Origin: Lichenicoccus sp965276875
Lineage (GTDB): Bacteria; Pseudomonadota; Alphaproteobacteria; Acetobacterales; Acetobacteraceae
Assembly: GCF_965276875.1 (NCBI RefSeq)
Contig: NZ_OZ255701.1
Location: 124,001-188,000, forward strand
DNA: 64,000 nt
Direction: 5' to 3'
The notes beneath the pieces were generated by a model. It was not told where the DNA came from, ran no database searches, and worked only from the letters and a program-made list of their open reading frames with translations. Both the position numbers and the translations under genes were made by a program. Shown piece after piece: positions 27,694 to 35,907 of this stretch. The first letter of the stretch is position 1; every line of letters begins with the position of its first letter.

Positions 27694-28980
27694 ATGCAGG
27701 CGGATCATATGCGTGCGGATAAAGGGCGGGCGATGTTCTCGGCCGCGATGTCGGCGATGTATCGCAGCGAGGTGCCGCAATATGGCGCCCTGCTGGACCT
27801 GGTCCGCGACATCAACCGCGACGTGCTGCGCCGCCACGAAGCGGACGCCTATGCCCTCGATACCGCGGTCGAACGCGAGCGGCTCGACCAGGAACGGCAT
27901 GGCGCGATCAGGCTCGGCACAGCCGCGGAGTTGCGTCTGATGCGGCGCCTGTTCGCCGTGCTCGGCATGGTCCCGGTGGGCTATTACGATCTCTCGGTGG
28001 CTGGGGTGCCGGTGCATTCCACCGCATTCCGCGCGACCGATCCCGGCTCGCTGCGCCGCAGCCCGTTCCGGCTGTTCACCTCGCTGCTGCGGCTCGACCT
28101 GATCGCGGATCGGGACCTGCGCGAGACCGCGACAGGCCTGCTCAACCAGCGTCGGATCGTCACTCCGGAGGCGCTGGCGCTGATCGAGCGCTTCGAGACG
28201 GACGGCGTCCTCGACGATGCGCGGACGGAGGCGTTCGTCGCCGCGGCGCTGGACAGCTTCCGCTGGCATGCCGAGGCGACGGTCGACCGTGCGACCTACC
28301 AGGCGCTGCGCGCGGCGCACCCGCTGGTTGCCGACATCGTCTGCTTCAAGGGACCGCATATCAATCACCTGACCCCGCGCGTGCTCGACATCGACGCCGC
28401 ACAGGCGGCGATGGCGCAGCGCGGCCTCGCGCCGAAGGCGGTGATCGAGGGACCGCCGGCGCGGGCTTGCGCGATCCTGCTGCGCCAGACCAGCTTCAAG
28501 GCGCTGTCCGAGCCGGTCCGCTTCGGCGATGTCGAGGGCCGCCATGTCGCGCGCTTCGGCGAGATCGAGCAGCGCGGCGTGGCGCTGACCCCAGCCGGCC
28601 GCGCTTGCTACGACGCGCTGCTGGCACAGGCCGATCCAAACGCCTTTGCTGCCTTCCCCGATGACCATGAGGTTTTGCGGCAGGAGCGGCTTGCCTACTA
28701 CCGCTACAGCGCCATGGCCGACGTCCCGCTTGGCGCGCAGAGCCTTGAGGAGGCCATCGTCGCCGGTTCGGTCCGCGCCGAGCCGATCCTCTACGAGGAT
28801 TTCCTGCCGGTCAGCGCCGCCGGCATCTTCCGCTCCAACCTGGCCGACGCGCAGAGCGCATTGCCGGCGCCGTCGTCACGCCAGGCGGATTTCGAGGACG
28901 CGCTGGGCTGCGCCGTCCTCGACCCGTTCGCACTTTATGCGGCGCAGAGCGACGCCTCGGCGGCCTCGATCGCGCTCTAA
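27694..28980 (+). CDS. 2-oxoadipate dioxygenase/decarboxylase-like protein (DUF1338, HglS/YdcJ)
   Basis: The 428-residue protein matches the DUF1338 family, whose characterised member HglS converts 2-oxoadipate to D-2-hydroxyglutarate in D-lysine catabolism using an Fe(II) VOC-like fold. VPVHSTAFRATD, FKGPHINHLTPRVLD and the C-terminal YEDFLPVSAAGIFRSNL (candidate His/Glu metal residues) are visible. ATG 27694 is used; Met6 (27709) is possible. No other lysine-catabolic gene was seen nearby, so the role here is inferred by family only. Confidence 0.85.
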   Translation: MQADHMRADKGRAMFSAAMSAMYRSEVPQYGALLDLVRDINRDVLRRHEADAYALDTAVERERLDQERHGAIRLGTAAELRLMRRLFAVLGMVPVGYYDLSVAGVPVHSTAFRATDPGSLRRSPFRLFTSLLRLDLIADRDLRETATGLLNQRRIVTPEALALIERFETDGVLDDARTEAFVAAALDSFRWHAEATVDRATYQALRAAHPLVADIVCFKGPHINHLTPRVLDIDAAQAAMAQRGLAPKAVIEGPPARACAILLRQTSFKALSEPVRFGDVEGRHVARFGEIEQRGVALTPAGRACYDALLAQADPNAFAAFPDDHEVLRQERLAYYRYSAMADVPLGAQSLEEAIVAGSVRAEPILYEDFLPVSAAGIFRSNLADAQSALPAPSSRQADFEDALGCAVLDPFALYAAQSDASAASIAL

Positions 28981-28997
28981 TTCAAGGAGCCCCGTGA

Positions 28998-29525
28998 TCA
29001 GGCGTGGCCGGTCTGGGTGGAGACCTGGGCGGCATTGTTCACCGCCGCCGCCCGCTTGGACTGCCAAAGCCCGACAAAGTCGATCGGCTGCAGCACTACC
29101 GGAGGAAAGCCGCCGTCTCGGGTGACTTCGCTGATGATGTTGCGCGCATACGGGAAGATCAGCCGCGGCACCTCGACCAGCAGGATCGGCTCGACCATGG
29201 TCTCCGGCGCATCGGTCAGCGTCACCACCGCGGCATAGGCGAGTTCGGCAATGAACACCACGCGGCCGACGGCACCGGTCTCGGTGGTCGGCTCGGTGGC
29301 CTCGGCCTTGATCGCCAGCACGATCTCGAACACCATCTGGTCTTTCTGCAGCCGGTTTGCCTGCACGTCGATGTTCACGGAGATTTGCGGGTTGGCCCGC
29401 AGGGTCGCGAAGATCTCGGCACCCGCGGGCACCTCGAAGGAGAGATCCTTGGTATATTGCAGGTTCATCGTCAGCGGCAGCGCCGGAGGCGCGGTCGCGG
29501 CATCGGCTGGAGCGGTTGCGGACAT
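28998..29525 (-). CDS. secB: Protein-export chaperone SecB
   Basis: SecB is a tetrameric cytoplasmic chaperone that hands preproteins to SecA. The 175-residue protein has an Ala/Pro-rich N-terminus, then NLQYTKDLSFEVP, FEIVLAIKAEA, VFIAELAYAAVV, the EVPRLIFPYARNII signature and GFPPVVLQPIDFVGLW. It converges with the DUF1338 gene. Its close neighbourhood with the Tim44-like and MltA genes is a conserved alphaproteobacterial layout. Confidence 0.95.
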   Translation of the reverse strand: MSATAPADAATAPPALPLTMNLQYTKDLSFEVPAGAEIFATLRANPQISVNIDVQANRLQKDQMVFEIVLAIKAEATEPTTETGAVGRVVFIAELAYAAVVTLTDAPETMVEPILLVEVPRLIFPYARNIISEVTRDGGFPPVVLQPIDFVGLWQSKRAAAVNNAAQVSTQTGHA

Positions 29526-29575
29526 CGTGGGCTCTCCCGTGAAGTATCAGGTGGCGCGCCGGTAGCACGCGCCGG

Positions 29576-30139
29576 TCAATGCCGCCAGACGATCGGCCCG
29601 GGGATCACCGTCGGGTCGACATGCCGGAACGTGCCGTTCTCCAGACTGATCCCGGAGAGGGCGAGCAGGAAGCCCCAGTGCGAAACCACCAGGGTGGTCC
29701 GCCAGTCGGCCATCGCCGCCATCGCTTCGCGGAAAAAGGCCGCCCGATCGATCACCGCCCCTTCCGTCTCCGCCCCGTTCTTTGCCGCATCCGGCCACCA
29801 GACCTCGTCGAGATCGGCAAAGCCGAGCTCCGGCCAGCGCGATTGCAGCACGCTGCGCGGCGAGCCGATGTCGCAGATGAAGGCATACCGCTCGCGCAGC
29901 AGCGGCGTCACCACCGGCACCAGGCTGCGCGCGCGGGCGATCGGGACGGCCGTCTGCAACGCGCGGGTGTAGGGTGAGACCAGGATGCGGGTGATTGGCG
30001 TGCCCTCGAGCGCTGCCGCCGCCTGCTCGGCCTGGCGTTCGCCCAACCCGGTCAGCACCGGATCGACGATCCCCGGATCGCGCCTGGTGCGGGTGAACTG
30101 CAGGTTGAATTCGCTCTGGCAATGCCGCAGCACGATCAT
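29576..30139 (-). CDS. Histidine phosphatase family protein with RHC active-site variant
   Basis: The 187-residue protein starts MIVLRHCQSEFN. In phosphoglycerate-mutase-type histidine phosphatases this motif is normally R-H-G, but here it is Arg5-His6-Cys7. LTGLGERQAEQAA, ILVSPYTRALQTA and VVSHWGFLLAL supply the other catalytic residues. An in-frame ATG at 30208 would add 23 residues that run through a direct repeat, so ATG 30139 is preferred. The substrate is unknown. Confidence 0.82.
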   Translation of the reverse strand: MIVLRHCQSEFNLQFTRTRRDPGIVDPVLTGLGERQAEQAAAALEGTPITRILVSPYTRALQTAVPIARARSLVPVVTPLLRERYAFICDIGSPRSVLQSRWPELGFADLDEVWWPDAAKNGAETEGAVIDRAAFFREAMAAMADWRTTLVVSHWGFLLALSGISLENGTFRHVDPTVIPGPIVWRH

Positions 30140-30169
30140 CGCCGCCCGATAGACCCGCGCCAAAGCCTG

Positions 30170-30201
30170 GGCAAGAGTAAAGCCTCGGCAAGAGTAAAGC
30201 C
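30170..30201. repeat. 15-bp direct repeat in divergent promoter region
   Basis: GGCAAGAGTAAAGCC occurs at 30170-30184 and again at 30187-30201, a 17-base period, between the phosphatase start and the Tim44-like gene. It could be an operator or a local duplication. Confidence 0.85.
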
Positions 30202-30300
30202 GGGACAAGGGTGCTGGGGCAGGTCGTCGCTCGGTTGTCTCGATGGCGGGCAGCCCCTATCTGAAGTTCAGACTAGCAACTCAGGAGATTGGACCCCGCA

Positions 30301-30999
30301 ATGGATTTCACCGCCGGCCACCTTCCGGTCGATCTCATCCTGTTCGGGATGATCGCTGCCTTTCTCGTCCTCCGCTTGCGCAGCATCCTGGGCAAGCAGA
30401 CCGGACTCGAGCGGCGCGGGGTGCCGCCATCGCCACCGGCCGCGCGGGCGGGCAGGGGTCCGGTCATTGAGGGTCGGGCGGAGCCGCGGCCGGCGCCGAA
30501 TGATCGGCCGTTGCCGGATCCGACCGGTCCCACCGGCGTCAAGCTGGCCCGGATCGGCGAACGTGATCGCGGTTTTGATGGGGCGACCTTCCTGCGCGGT
30601 GCCGAGGCGGCCTTTCGCAAGATCGTGCAGGCCTTCGCGGAGGGGGACCGCACGACGCTGAAGGCCAATCTGACGGATGCGGCCTATAATGCGTTCGACG
30701 CCGCGATCGTCGCGCGTGAAGCGCAGGGCGAGACCCAGCGCGCGGAAATCCGTAATATCCTCCAGGCGACCATCACCGACGCCAATCTCTCCGAGCAAGG
30801 CGGTCTCTGGTTGGCCGCGATCGACGTGCGGTTCGTTTCCGATCAGATCAGCGTATTGCTCGGGCGGGATGGCCTGCCGGTGTCAGGCGCGGATGCCACC
30901 ACCGAGCTGTCCGATCTGTGGACGTTCGAGCGCCTGCTCAATGCGTCCGGCAGTGCCTCCGGGCCAAATTGGCGGCTCGCCAACGCACGCAGCGCGTAA
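30301..30999 (+). CDS. Tim44/TimA-like membrane-associated protein
   Basis: The 232-residue protein has one N-terminal membrane segment (about 8-27, VDLILFGMIAAFLVLRL), a Pro/Arg-rich linker, then a Tim44-like domain. The domain includes FLRGAEAAFRKIVQAFAEGD and LWTFERLLN. Bacterial Tim44-like proteins of alphaproteobacteria are related to the mitochondrial import motor subunit and are usually encoded next to mltA, as here (15 bases apart). AGGAGA lies 12 bases before the ATG; the TTG at 30289 is less likely. Confidence 0.88.
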   Translation: MDFTAGHLPVDLILFGMIAAFLVLRLRSILGKQTGLERRGVPPSPPAARAGRGPVIEGRAEPRPAPNDRPLPDPTGPTGVKLARIGERDRGFDGATFLRGAEAAFRKIVQAFAEGDRTTLKANLTDAAYNAFDAAIVAREAQGETQRAEIRNILQATITDANLSEQGGLWLAAIDVRFVSDQISVLLGRDGLPVSGADATTELSDLWTFERLLNASGSASGPNWRLANARSA

Positions 31000-31014
31000 G
31001 CAGCACCTAGAGGA

Positions 31015-32157
31015 ATGCGTCGCACAGCGGTCGTCGCACTCGCCGCGTGCGTGGCCCTGGCCGGTTGTGCCGCGAGCATCGAGCCTCCTTCAGGTCCCGC
31101 CTCGCAGCTGCGTCCGGTTGCCTATGACGACCTCCCTGGCTGGCGTGACGATCGCGTCGCAGAGTTACTTCCCGCATTTTTGCACCAGTGCCACAGGCTG
31201 GCGCTGCTCACGCCTGACACCGCGCTTGGCGGCGCCGGCAGCGCGCAAGCGGCCGGCGGCAAGGTGGGCAATTGGGCGCCGTTCTGCGCGGCGGTAAAGT
31301 GGGTGCCACCTGGAGATGACGCGGCCGCCCGCAAGGTCATCGCCGCCTGGTTGCAAGCCTATTCGGTCAGCGACCGTGGCAATCCGGCGGCCCGGTTCAC
31401 CGGCTATTTCGAGCCCGAGGTGCCGGGCTCCCTGTTCCCCGACGCGACCCATACAGTGCCGGTCTACCGGCTTCCGAAGGACCCGCGAGCCCGCCAAGAG
31501 ACACGCGCGCAGATCGATCAAGGCGCCCTGCACGGGCGCGGCCTCGCGATTGCCTGGCTGACCAGCCCGGTCGACCTCTTCTTTCTGCAATTGCAGGGCT
31601 CGGGTAGGGTACGATTGCGTAGCGGACAGATCATCCGGCTGAGCTATGCCGGCCGCAACGACCAGCCCTACGTGCCGCTCGGCCGCGTGCTGGTGCAGCA
31701 AGGCGACCTCGCGGCGGACGCGGTCAGCATGCAGTCCATCCGCGCTTGGCTCACCGCCCATCCGTCGCAGGCCCAGACGATGATGGAACAAAACCCGGAC
31801 TACGTGTTCTTCCGGCTCGAGAACGACCTGCTCCCCGATCAGGGACCGATCGGCGCCCTGGGTGTTGCCCTGCACCCGCTACGATCGCTGGCGATCGACC
31901 GGAAATTCCTGCCGCTCGCGGCCCCGGTCTGGGTCGACACCACGATCCCGGACGGGCGTAGGCTGCAGCGGCTGATGCTGGCGCAAGACCTTGGCACGGA
32001 CATCACCGGACCGACGCGCGCGGACATCTTCTTCGGCTGGGGCGATGAGGCCGCAAGCCTGGCCGGAGCGATGCACGCCGGCGGCAGCCTGGCGGTTCTG
32101 CTGCCGAGGCCGCCCTACAAGCCCACCCCCGCCAGCGCCCAGTCCAGCGACCAGTAA
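31015..32157 (+). CDS. mltA: Membrane-bound lytic murein transglycosylase A
   Basis: MltA cleaves peptidoglycan glycan strands, forming 1,6-anhydromuramyl ends. The 380-residue protein is a lipoprotein with lipobox LAGC (Cys18). The MltA domain carries FTGYFEPEVPGSL, FFLQLQGSGRVRL, YAGRNDQPYVPLGRVL and PDYVFFRL. The C-terminal 3D domain has the characteristic aspartates in VDTTIPDG, AQDLGTDITG and ADIFFGWGDEA. It forms a pair with the Tim44-like gene upstream. Confidence 0.95.
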   Translation: MRRTAVVALAACVALAGCAASIEPPSGPASQLRPVAYDDLPGWRDDRVAELLPAFLHQCHRLALLTPDTALGGAGSAQAAGGKVGNWAPFCAAVKWVPPGDDAAARKVIAAWLQAYSVSDRGNPAARFTGYFEPEVPGSLFPDATHTVPVYRLPKDPRARQETRAQIDQGALHGRGLAIAWLTSPVDLFFLQLQGSGRVRLRSGQIIRLSYAGRNDQPYVPLGRVLVQQGDLAADAVSMQSIRAWLTAHPSQAQTMMEQNPDYVFFRLENDLLPDQGPIGALGVALHPLRSLAIDRKFLPLAAPVWVDTTIPDGRRLQRLMLAQDLGTDITGPTRADIFFGWGDEAASLAGAMHAGGSLAVLLPRPPYKPTPASAQSSDQ

Positions 32158-32234
32158 CGCCGACTCGCACCATTTTTTCGACGGACCCCGTGTGGCACTG
32201 GTCGGAACAACGCAGAGTTGGCGATACTGTTTGG

Positions 32235-33146
32235 ATGATACCGAGCCTTCTGCCGCATCCCGATTCGCGCGAAGCCCCGTCCCCCGCATTGCCCACGTTC
32301 GTACGGCTGACCAAGCCGCCGAGGCGGCTTGCGCCGCGTACGCTGCGCCATATGGTCGGTCGGCATCTGCTCTATCGCGGCGATTGCATGCGCGTCCTCG
32401 GGACCCTCTCCGAAGCCAGCGTCGACGTCGTCGTGACCTCGCCCCCTTACAATCTCGGGTTGAAGTATGGCACCTATCACGATCGTCGTGACGAGACCGA
32501 ATATCTTGACTGGCTGATCGATTGCGCAGGCGCGATCAAGCGGGTGATGCGGCCGGATGCCTCGTTCTTCCTCAACATGACCGGCTCGAGCTCCAGGCCA
32601 TGGCTGCCTTTCGAATTGATGGTGCGGCTGCGCTCGCTGTTTCATCTGCAAAACCATATCACCTGGGTGAAATCGATCTCGGTGGGCGATGACAGCCTCG
32701 GCCATTTCAAGCCAATCCGCTCGGAGCGCTATCTGCACCGCAACCACGAGCATATTTTCCACCTGACGCAATCAGGCAGCGTGCCACTAAAGCGGCTGGC
32801 GGTCGGCGTGCCGTACAAGGACAAGACCAACATCACCCGCCGCGGCCATCAGCAGGATCTACGCTGCCGCGGCGACACCTGGTTCATCCCCTATTCCACG
32901 GTGCAAGCGCGGGCGCAGAAGTTCGATCACCCGGCGGCATTTCCGGTCATGCTGCCGCGCATGTGCATCCGGTTGCATGGCAAGCGCAATCCGGTGGTGC
33001 TCGACCCGTTCATGGGCAGCGGCACCAGCCTGGTCGCGGCCGAGGAGGAGGGCGCGCGCGGCATCGGCATCGAGCTGGATTCCGCCTATGTCAGTGCCGC
33101 GCGTAGCCGGCTGCTGTCGCAGTTCCGGGTCGAACGCGCCGCCTGA
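32235..33146 (+). CDS. Orphan DNA methyltransferase (N6-adenine or N4-cytosine, beta-class order)
   Basis: The 303-residue protein has catalytic motif IV VVTSPPYNLGLKYG near residue 65 and SAM motif I DPFMGSGT at 257-264, near the C-terminus. This beta-class order is seen in CcrM and in N4-cytosine enzymes. TSPPYN is compatible with either base, and the CcrM C-terminal extension is absent. No restriction endonuclease gene is adjacent, so it is a solitary methyltransferase. ATG 32235 is used; ATG 32352 would start at MVGRHLLYRGDCM. The target site is unknown. Confidence 0.85.
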   Translation: MIPSLLPHPDSREAPSPALPTFVRLTKPPRRLAPRTLRHMVGRHLLYRGDCMRVLGTLSEASVDVVVTSPPYNLGLKYGTYHDRRDETEYLDWLIDCAGAIKRVMRPDASFFLNMTGSSSRPWLPFELMVRLRSLFHLQNHITWVKSISVGDDSLGHFKPIRSERYLHRNHEHIFHLTQSGSVPLKRLAVGVPYKDKTNITRRGHQQDLRCRGDTWFIPYSTVQARAQKFDHPAAFPVMLPRMCIRLHGKRNPVVLDPFMGSGTSLVAAEEEGARGIGIELDSAYVSAARSRLLSQFRVERAA

Positions 33147-33303
33147 CCCGGGCTGCATGCTCCGGGCCTTACGCTCTGGCGGGATACGCCAGGGTATGGC
33201 GTCAAGCACCACGCCAGTCGTCCGTTTCCTGACCTGAATGGGGATTTACCGGGGCTGGCACGAAAGCTGCTCTCAAGCACCTGACAACGCTGCCGGACCC
33301 GAG

Positions 33304-34821
33304 ATGAATTTGCTGCCCAATCGCCTCTGCCCTCGGTTTCTCTGGCCGCGGATCCTCTGGCTGGTGTCCGGAGTTTCGCTGCTGGCCGGCTGTGCCGTGG
33401 GCCCGGACTTCCACCGCCCACGCATCGCACCGGTACCCGGCTATGGGGCGCCCGGCTATGTGGCGCACGACTCGGAACCCCTCGGCAAACGCCAAATCGC
33501 AATCGGCCGCGACATCCCGGGGGCTTGGTGGCGCCTGTTCCGCTCGCCGGTGCTCACCCGCCTGGTCATCGTGGCGCTGGCCGACAACCCGAGCATTGCC
33601 GCGGCACAGGCCACGTTGCGCCAGGCACGCGAGCTGAGCCTGGAGCAGCGCGGCGTGCTATTCCCCTCCGTCAGCGGCGCCGTCGCGCGCACCCGCGAAC
33701 AGCTGCCGCTGTCCTATGAGGGATTTGCCTCGCCGCCGTTGCTGTTCAGCGAATATGGCGCACAGCTCAACCTTTCCTACAGTTTCGACATCTGGGGCGG
33801 CCTGCGTCGCGCCGTGGAGCAGGCGTCGGCACGGGCCGAATTCGAGGGGTTCGAGCTGGAGGCGACCGACCTCGCTCTGACCGCCGAGGTCGCCACCAAC
33901 ACCATCCAGGCTGCCTCGCTCGCCGATCAGATACGCGTGCAGCGTGAGCTGATCGGCTTCGAGCAAAGACAGCTCTACACCGTGCGCCAGCAGTTCCAGC
34001 TCGGCGGCGCCACCGGCACGGATGTCGCGACCCAAGAGGCGCAGGTGGCGGCGGCGCGCACCGTGCTGGTGCCGCTGCTCACGGCGCTGGCGCAGAGCCG
34101 CGACGCGCTCGCCGCCGATCTCGGACGTGCCCCGTCCGAGGTGGTGATCCCCCCGCTGAGCCTCGACGATTTGCGGCTGCCGGCCACGCTGCCGCTGAGC
34201 CTGCCCGCAGCACTGCTCGACCAGCGGCCTGACATTCGCGCCGCCGAGGCGGTCCTGCACCAGCAGACCGCACTCCTCGGCGTCGACATCGCAGCGCGAC
34301 TGCCGCAGGTGACGCTCACCGCCAGCGTGGGCTCCGACGCCGCCGACATTCACCAGCTGTTCTCGCCGGGAAACGGCATGTGGTCGCTGATCAACCAGGC
34401 GGTGCAGCCGGTCTTTGACGCCGGCCAGTTGCTGCACGCTCAGCGGGCGCAGCGCGCGGCCATGGACAATGCCGCCGCCCTCTGGCGCAACACCGTGGTG
34501 CGCGCCTTCCAGAACGTCGCCGACGTGCTTGTCGCACTCCGCAACGACGAGGCAGCCCTCGCCGCCAGCCGCGACGAGGCGCACGCGGCCCGGCGCAGCC
34601 TGTCGCTGGCGAGCCTGCAATACAAGCTCGGCGGTGTGTCGTATCTCACCGTGCTGATCGCCCAGCAGAGCACACAGAACGCAATCCTGTCGCTGCTGCG
34701 CGCAAGGGCGGCGCGCTATACCGACACCGTCGCCCTCTACCAGGCACTCGGCGGCGGCTGGTGGCACCGAGCCGACCTGCCATCGCCGCCGCCCGGCCTG
34801 CTCAGCTCGCCACTTCCCTGA
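33304..34821 (+). CDS. RND efflux outer-membrane lipoprotein (NodT/OprM family)
   Basis: This is the TolC-type outer membrane channel of a tripartite pump. The 505-residue protein has a lipobox LLAGC (Cys30), CAVGPDFHRPRI, and two repeated OEP domains rich in Ala, Leu and Gln helices. YSFDIWGGLRRAVEQASA and LLDQRPDIRAAEAVL are family signatures. It is the first gene of a three-gene efflux operon, 3 bases before the periplasmic adaptor. In-frame coding extends back to 33238, but ATG 33304 begins the signal sequence. Confidence 0.93.
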   Translation: MNLLPNRLCPRFLWPRILWLVSGVSLLAGCAVGPDFHRPRIAPVPGYGAPGYVAHDSEPLGKRQIAIGRDIPGAWWRLFRSPVLTRLVIVALADNPSIAAAQATLRQARELSLEQRGVLFPSVSGAVARTREQLPLSYEGFASPPLLFSEYGAQLNLSYSFDIWGGLRRAVEQASARAEFEGFELEATDLALTAEVATNTIQAASLADQIRVQRELIGFEQRQLYTVRQQFQLGGATGTDVATQEAQVAAARTVLVPLLTALAQSRDALAADLGRAPSEVVIPPLSLDDLRLPATLPLSLPAALLDQRPDIRAAEAVLHQQTALLGVDIAARLPQVTLTASVGSDAADIHQLFSPGNGMWSLINQAVQPVFDAGQLLHAQRAQRAAMDNAAALWRNTVVRAFQNVADVLVALRNDEAALAASRDEAHAARRSLSLASLQYKLGGVSYLTVLIAQQSTQNAILSLLRARAARYTDTVALYQALGGGWWHRADLPSPPPGLLSSPLP

Positions 34822-34824
34822 ATA

Positions 34825-35898
34825 ATGGGAGCCAATGTCTTGAAAATAAAACTGTTGCTCTTTCCGATGATGGGCGTGGTCCTGCTCGCCGCGGCACCCC
34901 CGGCACCCAGCGTCTCCACCGTGATCGCCAAGCGCGAGCTCTGGCAGGCGCAGGTGCGTGCCACCGGCCAGGTGGTCGCGGTGCAAGGTGCGGATCTCTC
35001 CGCCGAGGTCAGCGGCATCGTCGGGGCCATCAGCTTTGCCTCCGGCCAGGACGTCGCCGCCGGCACGGTGTTGCTGCGGCTGCGCCCCAACGACGACGAT
35101 GCGCGGCTCGCTCAGTTGCAGGCGCTGGCCTCGCTCGGGGCGGCCAACCTCGCGCGCGACCGCAAGCAGTTCACGGCCGAGGCGGTCAGCCGCGCCACCC
35201 TGGACGCCGACCAGAGCAATCTCGCCGCCGAGCAGGCCCAGGTCGCGGCCCAGCGTGCGGTAATGGCGGAGAAGGCGGTGCGCGCCCCCTTCGCCGGCCG
35301 GCTCGGCATCCGGCTGGTCGATCTCGGTCAGTATCTCACCGCCGGCACCGCCATCGTCACCTTGCAGGCGCTCGATCCGATCTATGTCGACTTCAACGTC
35401 GCCCAGCAGGCGCTCGGCCGGCTGCATGTCGGCCAAACCATCTCGGCGCATCTCGACGGCTGGCCGGACCGCGTGTTCAAGGCACGGCTGAGTGCAATCA
35501 ACAGCCGCCTTGATGCCGCCAGCCGAATGGCCACGGTGCGGGCCGAGCTCGACAACCATGACCACGCGCTGCTGCCCGGCATGTTCGCGGTCGTCGACGT
35601 CGATACCGGTGCCGCGATCCCGCGCCTGACCCTGCCGCAGGCCGCGATCAGCTTCAATCCTTATGGCGATTTCGTCTATGTGCTGGAACGCGGCGCGGGC
35701 GGCCAGTTGATCGCCAATTCGCGTGTGGTTGCGACCGGCGCCGTACGCGGCGACCAGGTCGCGATCCTCTCCGGTATCAAGGCCGGCGAGCAGGTGGTCA
35801 GCGCCGGCCAGCTCAAGCTGCGTAGCGGTATGCCGGTGGAGGTCAACAACAGCATCCAGCCGCCCGATAACGCCGCCCCCAACGTCGCCAACGAGTAG
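34825..35898 (+). CDS. RND efflux periplasmic adaptor (membrane fusion protein)
   Basis: The 357-residue protein has a signal peptide (LLLFPMMGVVLLAAA), a lipoyl-like half-domain (VRATGQVVAVQGADLSAEVSG), a short alpha-helical hairpin (about 90-140), the second half lipoyl (VRAPFAGRLGIRLVDLGQY) and a beta-barrel domain. No lipobox cysteine is present, so it is probably anchored by an uncleaved signal or is soluble. It links the inner-membrane pump to the outer channel. It is separated by 3 bases from the gene before and 9 from the pump gene after. Confidence 0.93.
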   Translation: MGANVLKIKLLLFPMMGVVLLAAAPPAPSVSTVIAKRELWQAQVRATGQVVAVQGADLSAEVSGIVGAISFASGQDVAAGTVLLRLRPNDDDARLAQLQALASLGAANLARDRKQFTAEAVSRATLDADQSNLAAEQAQVAAQRAVMAEKAVRAPFAGRLGIRLVDLGQYLTAGTAIVTLQALDPIYVDFNVAQQALGRLHVGQTISAHLDGWPDRVFKARLSAINSRLDAASRMATVRAELDNHDHALLPGMFAVVDVDTGAAIPRLTLPQAAISFNPYGDFVYVLERGAGGQLIANSRVVATGAVRGDQVAILSGIKAGEQVVSAGQLKLRSGMPVEVNNSIQPPDNAAPNVANE

Positions 35899-35907
35899 GA
35901 GACGGCC

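Noticed and set aside
33658..35565. 635-residue antisense open frame opposite the efflux genes
   Set aside because: It opposes two complete efflux genes with strong family signatures; no motif or start signal of its own.
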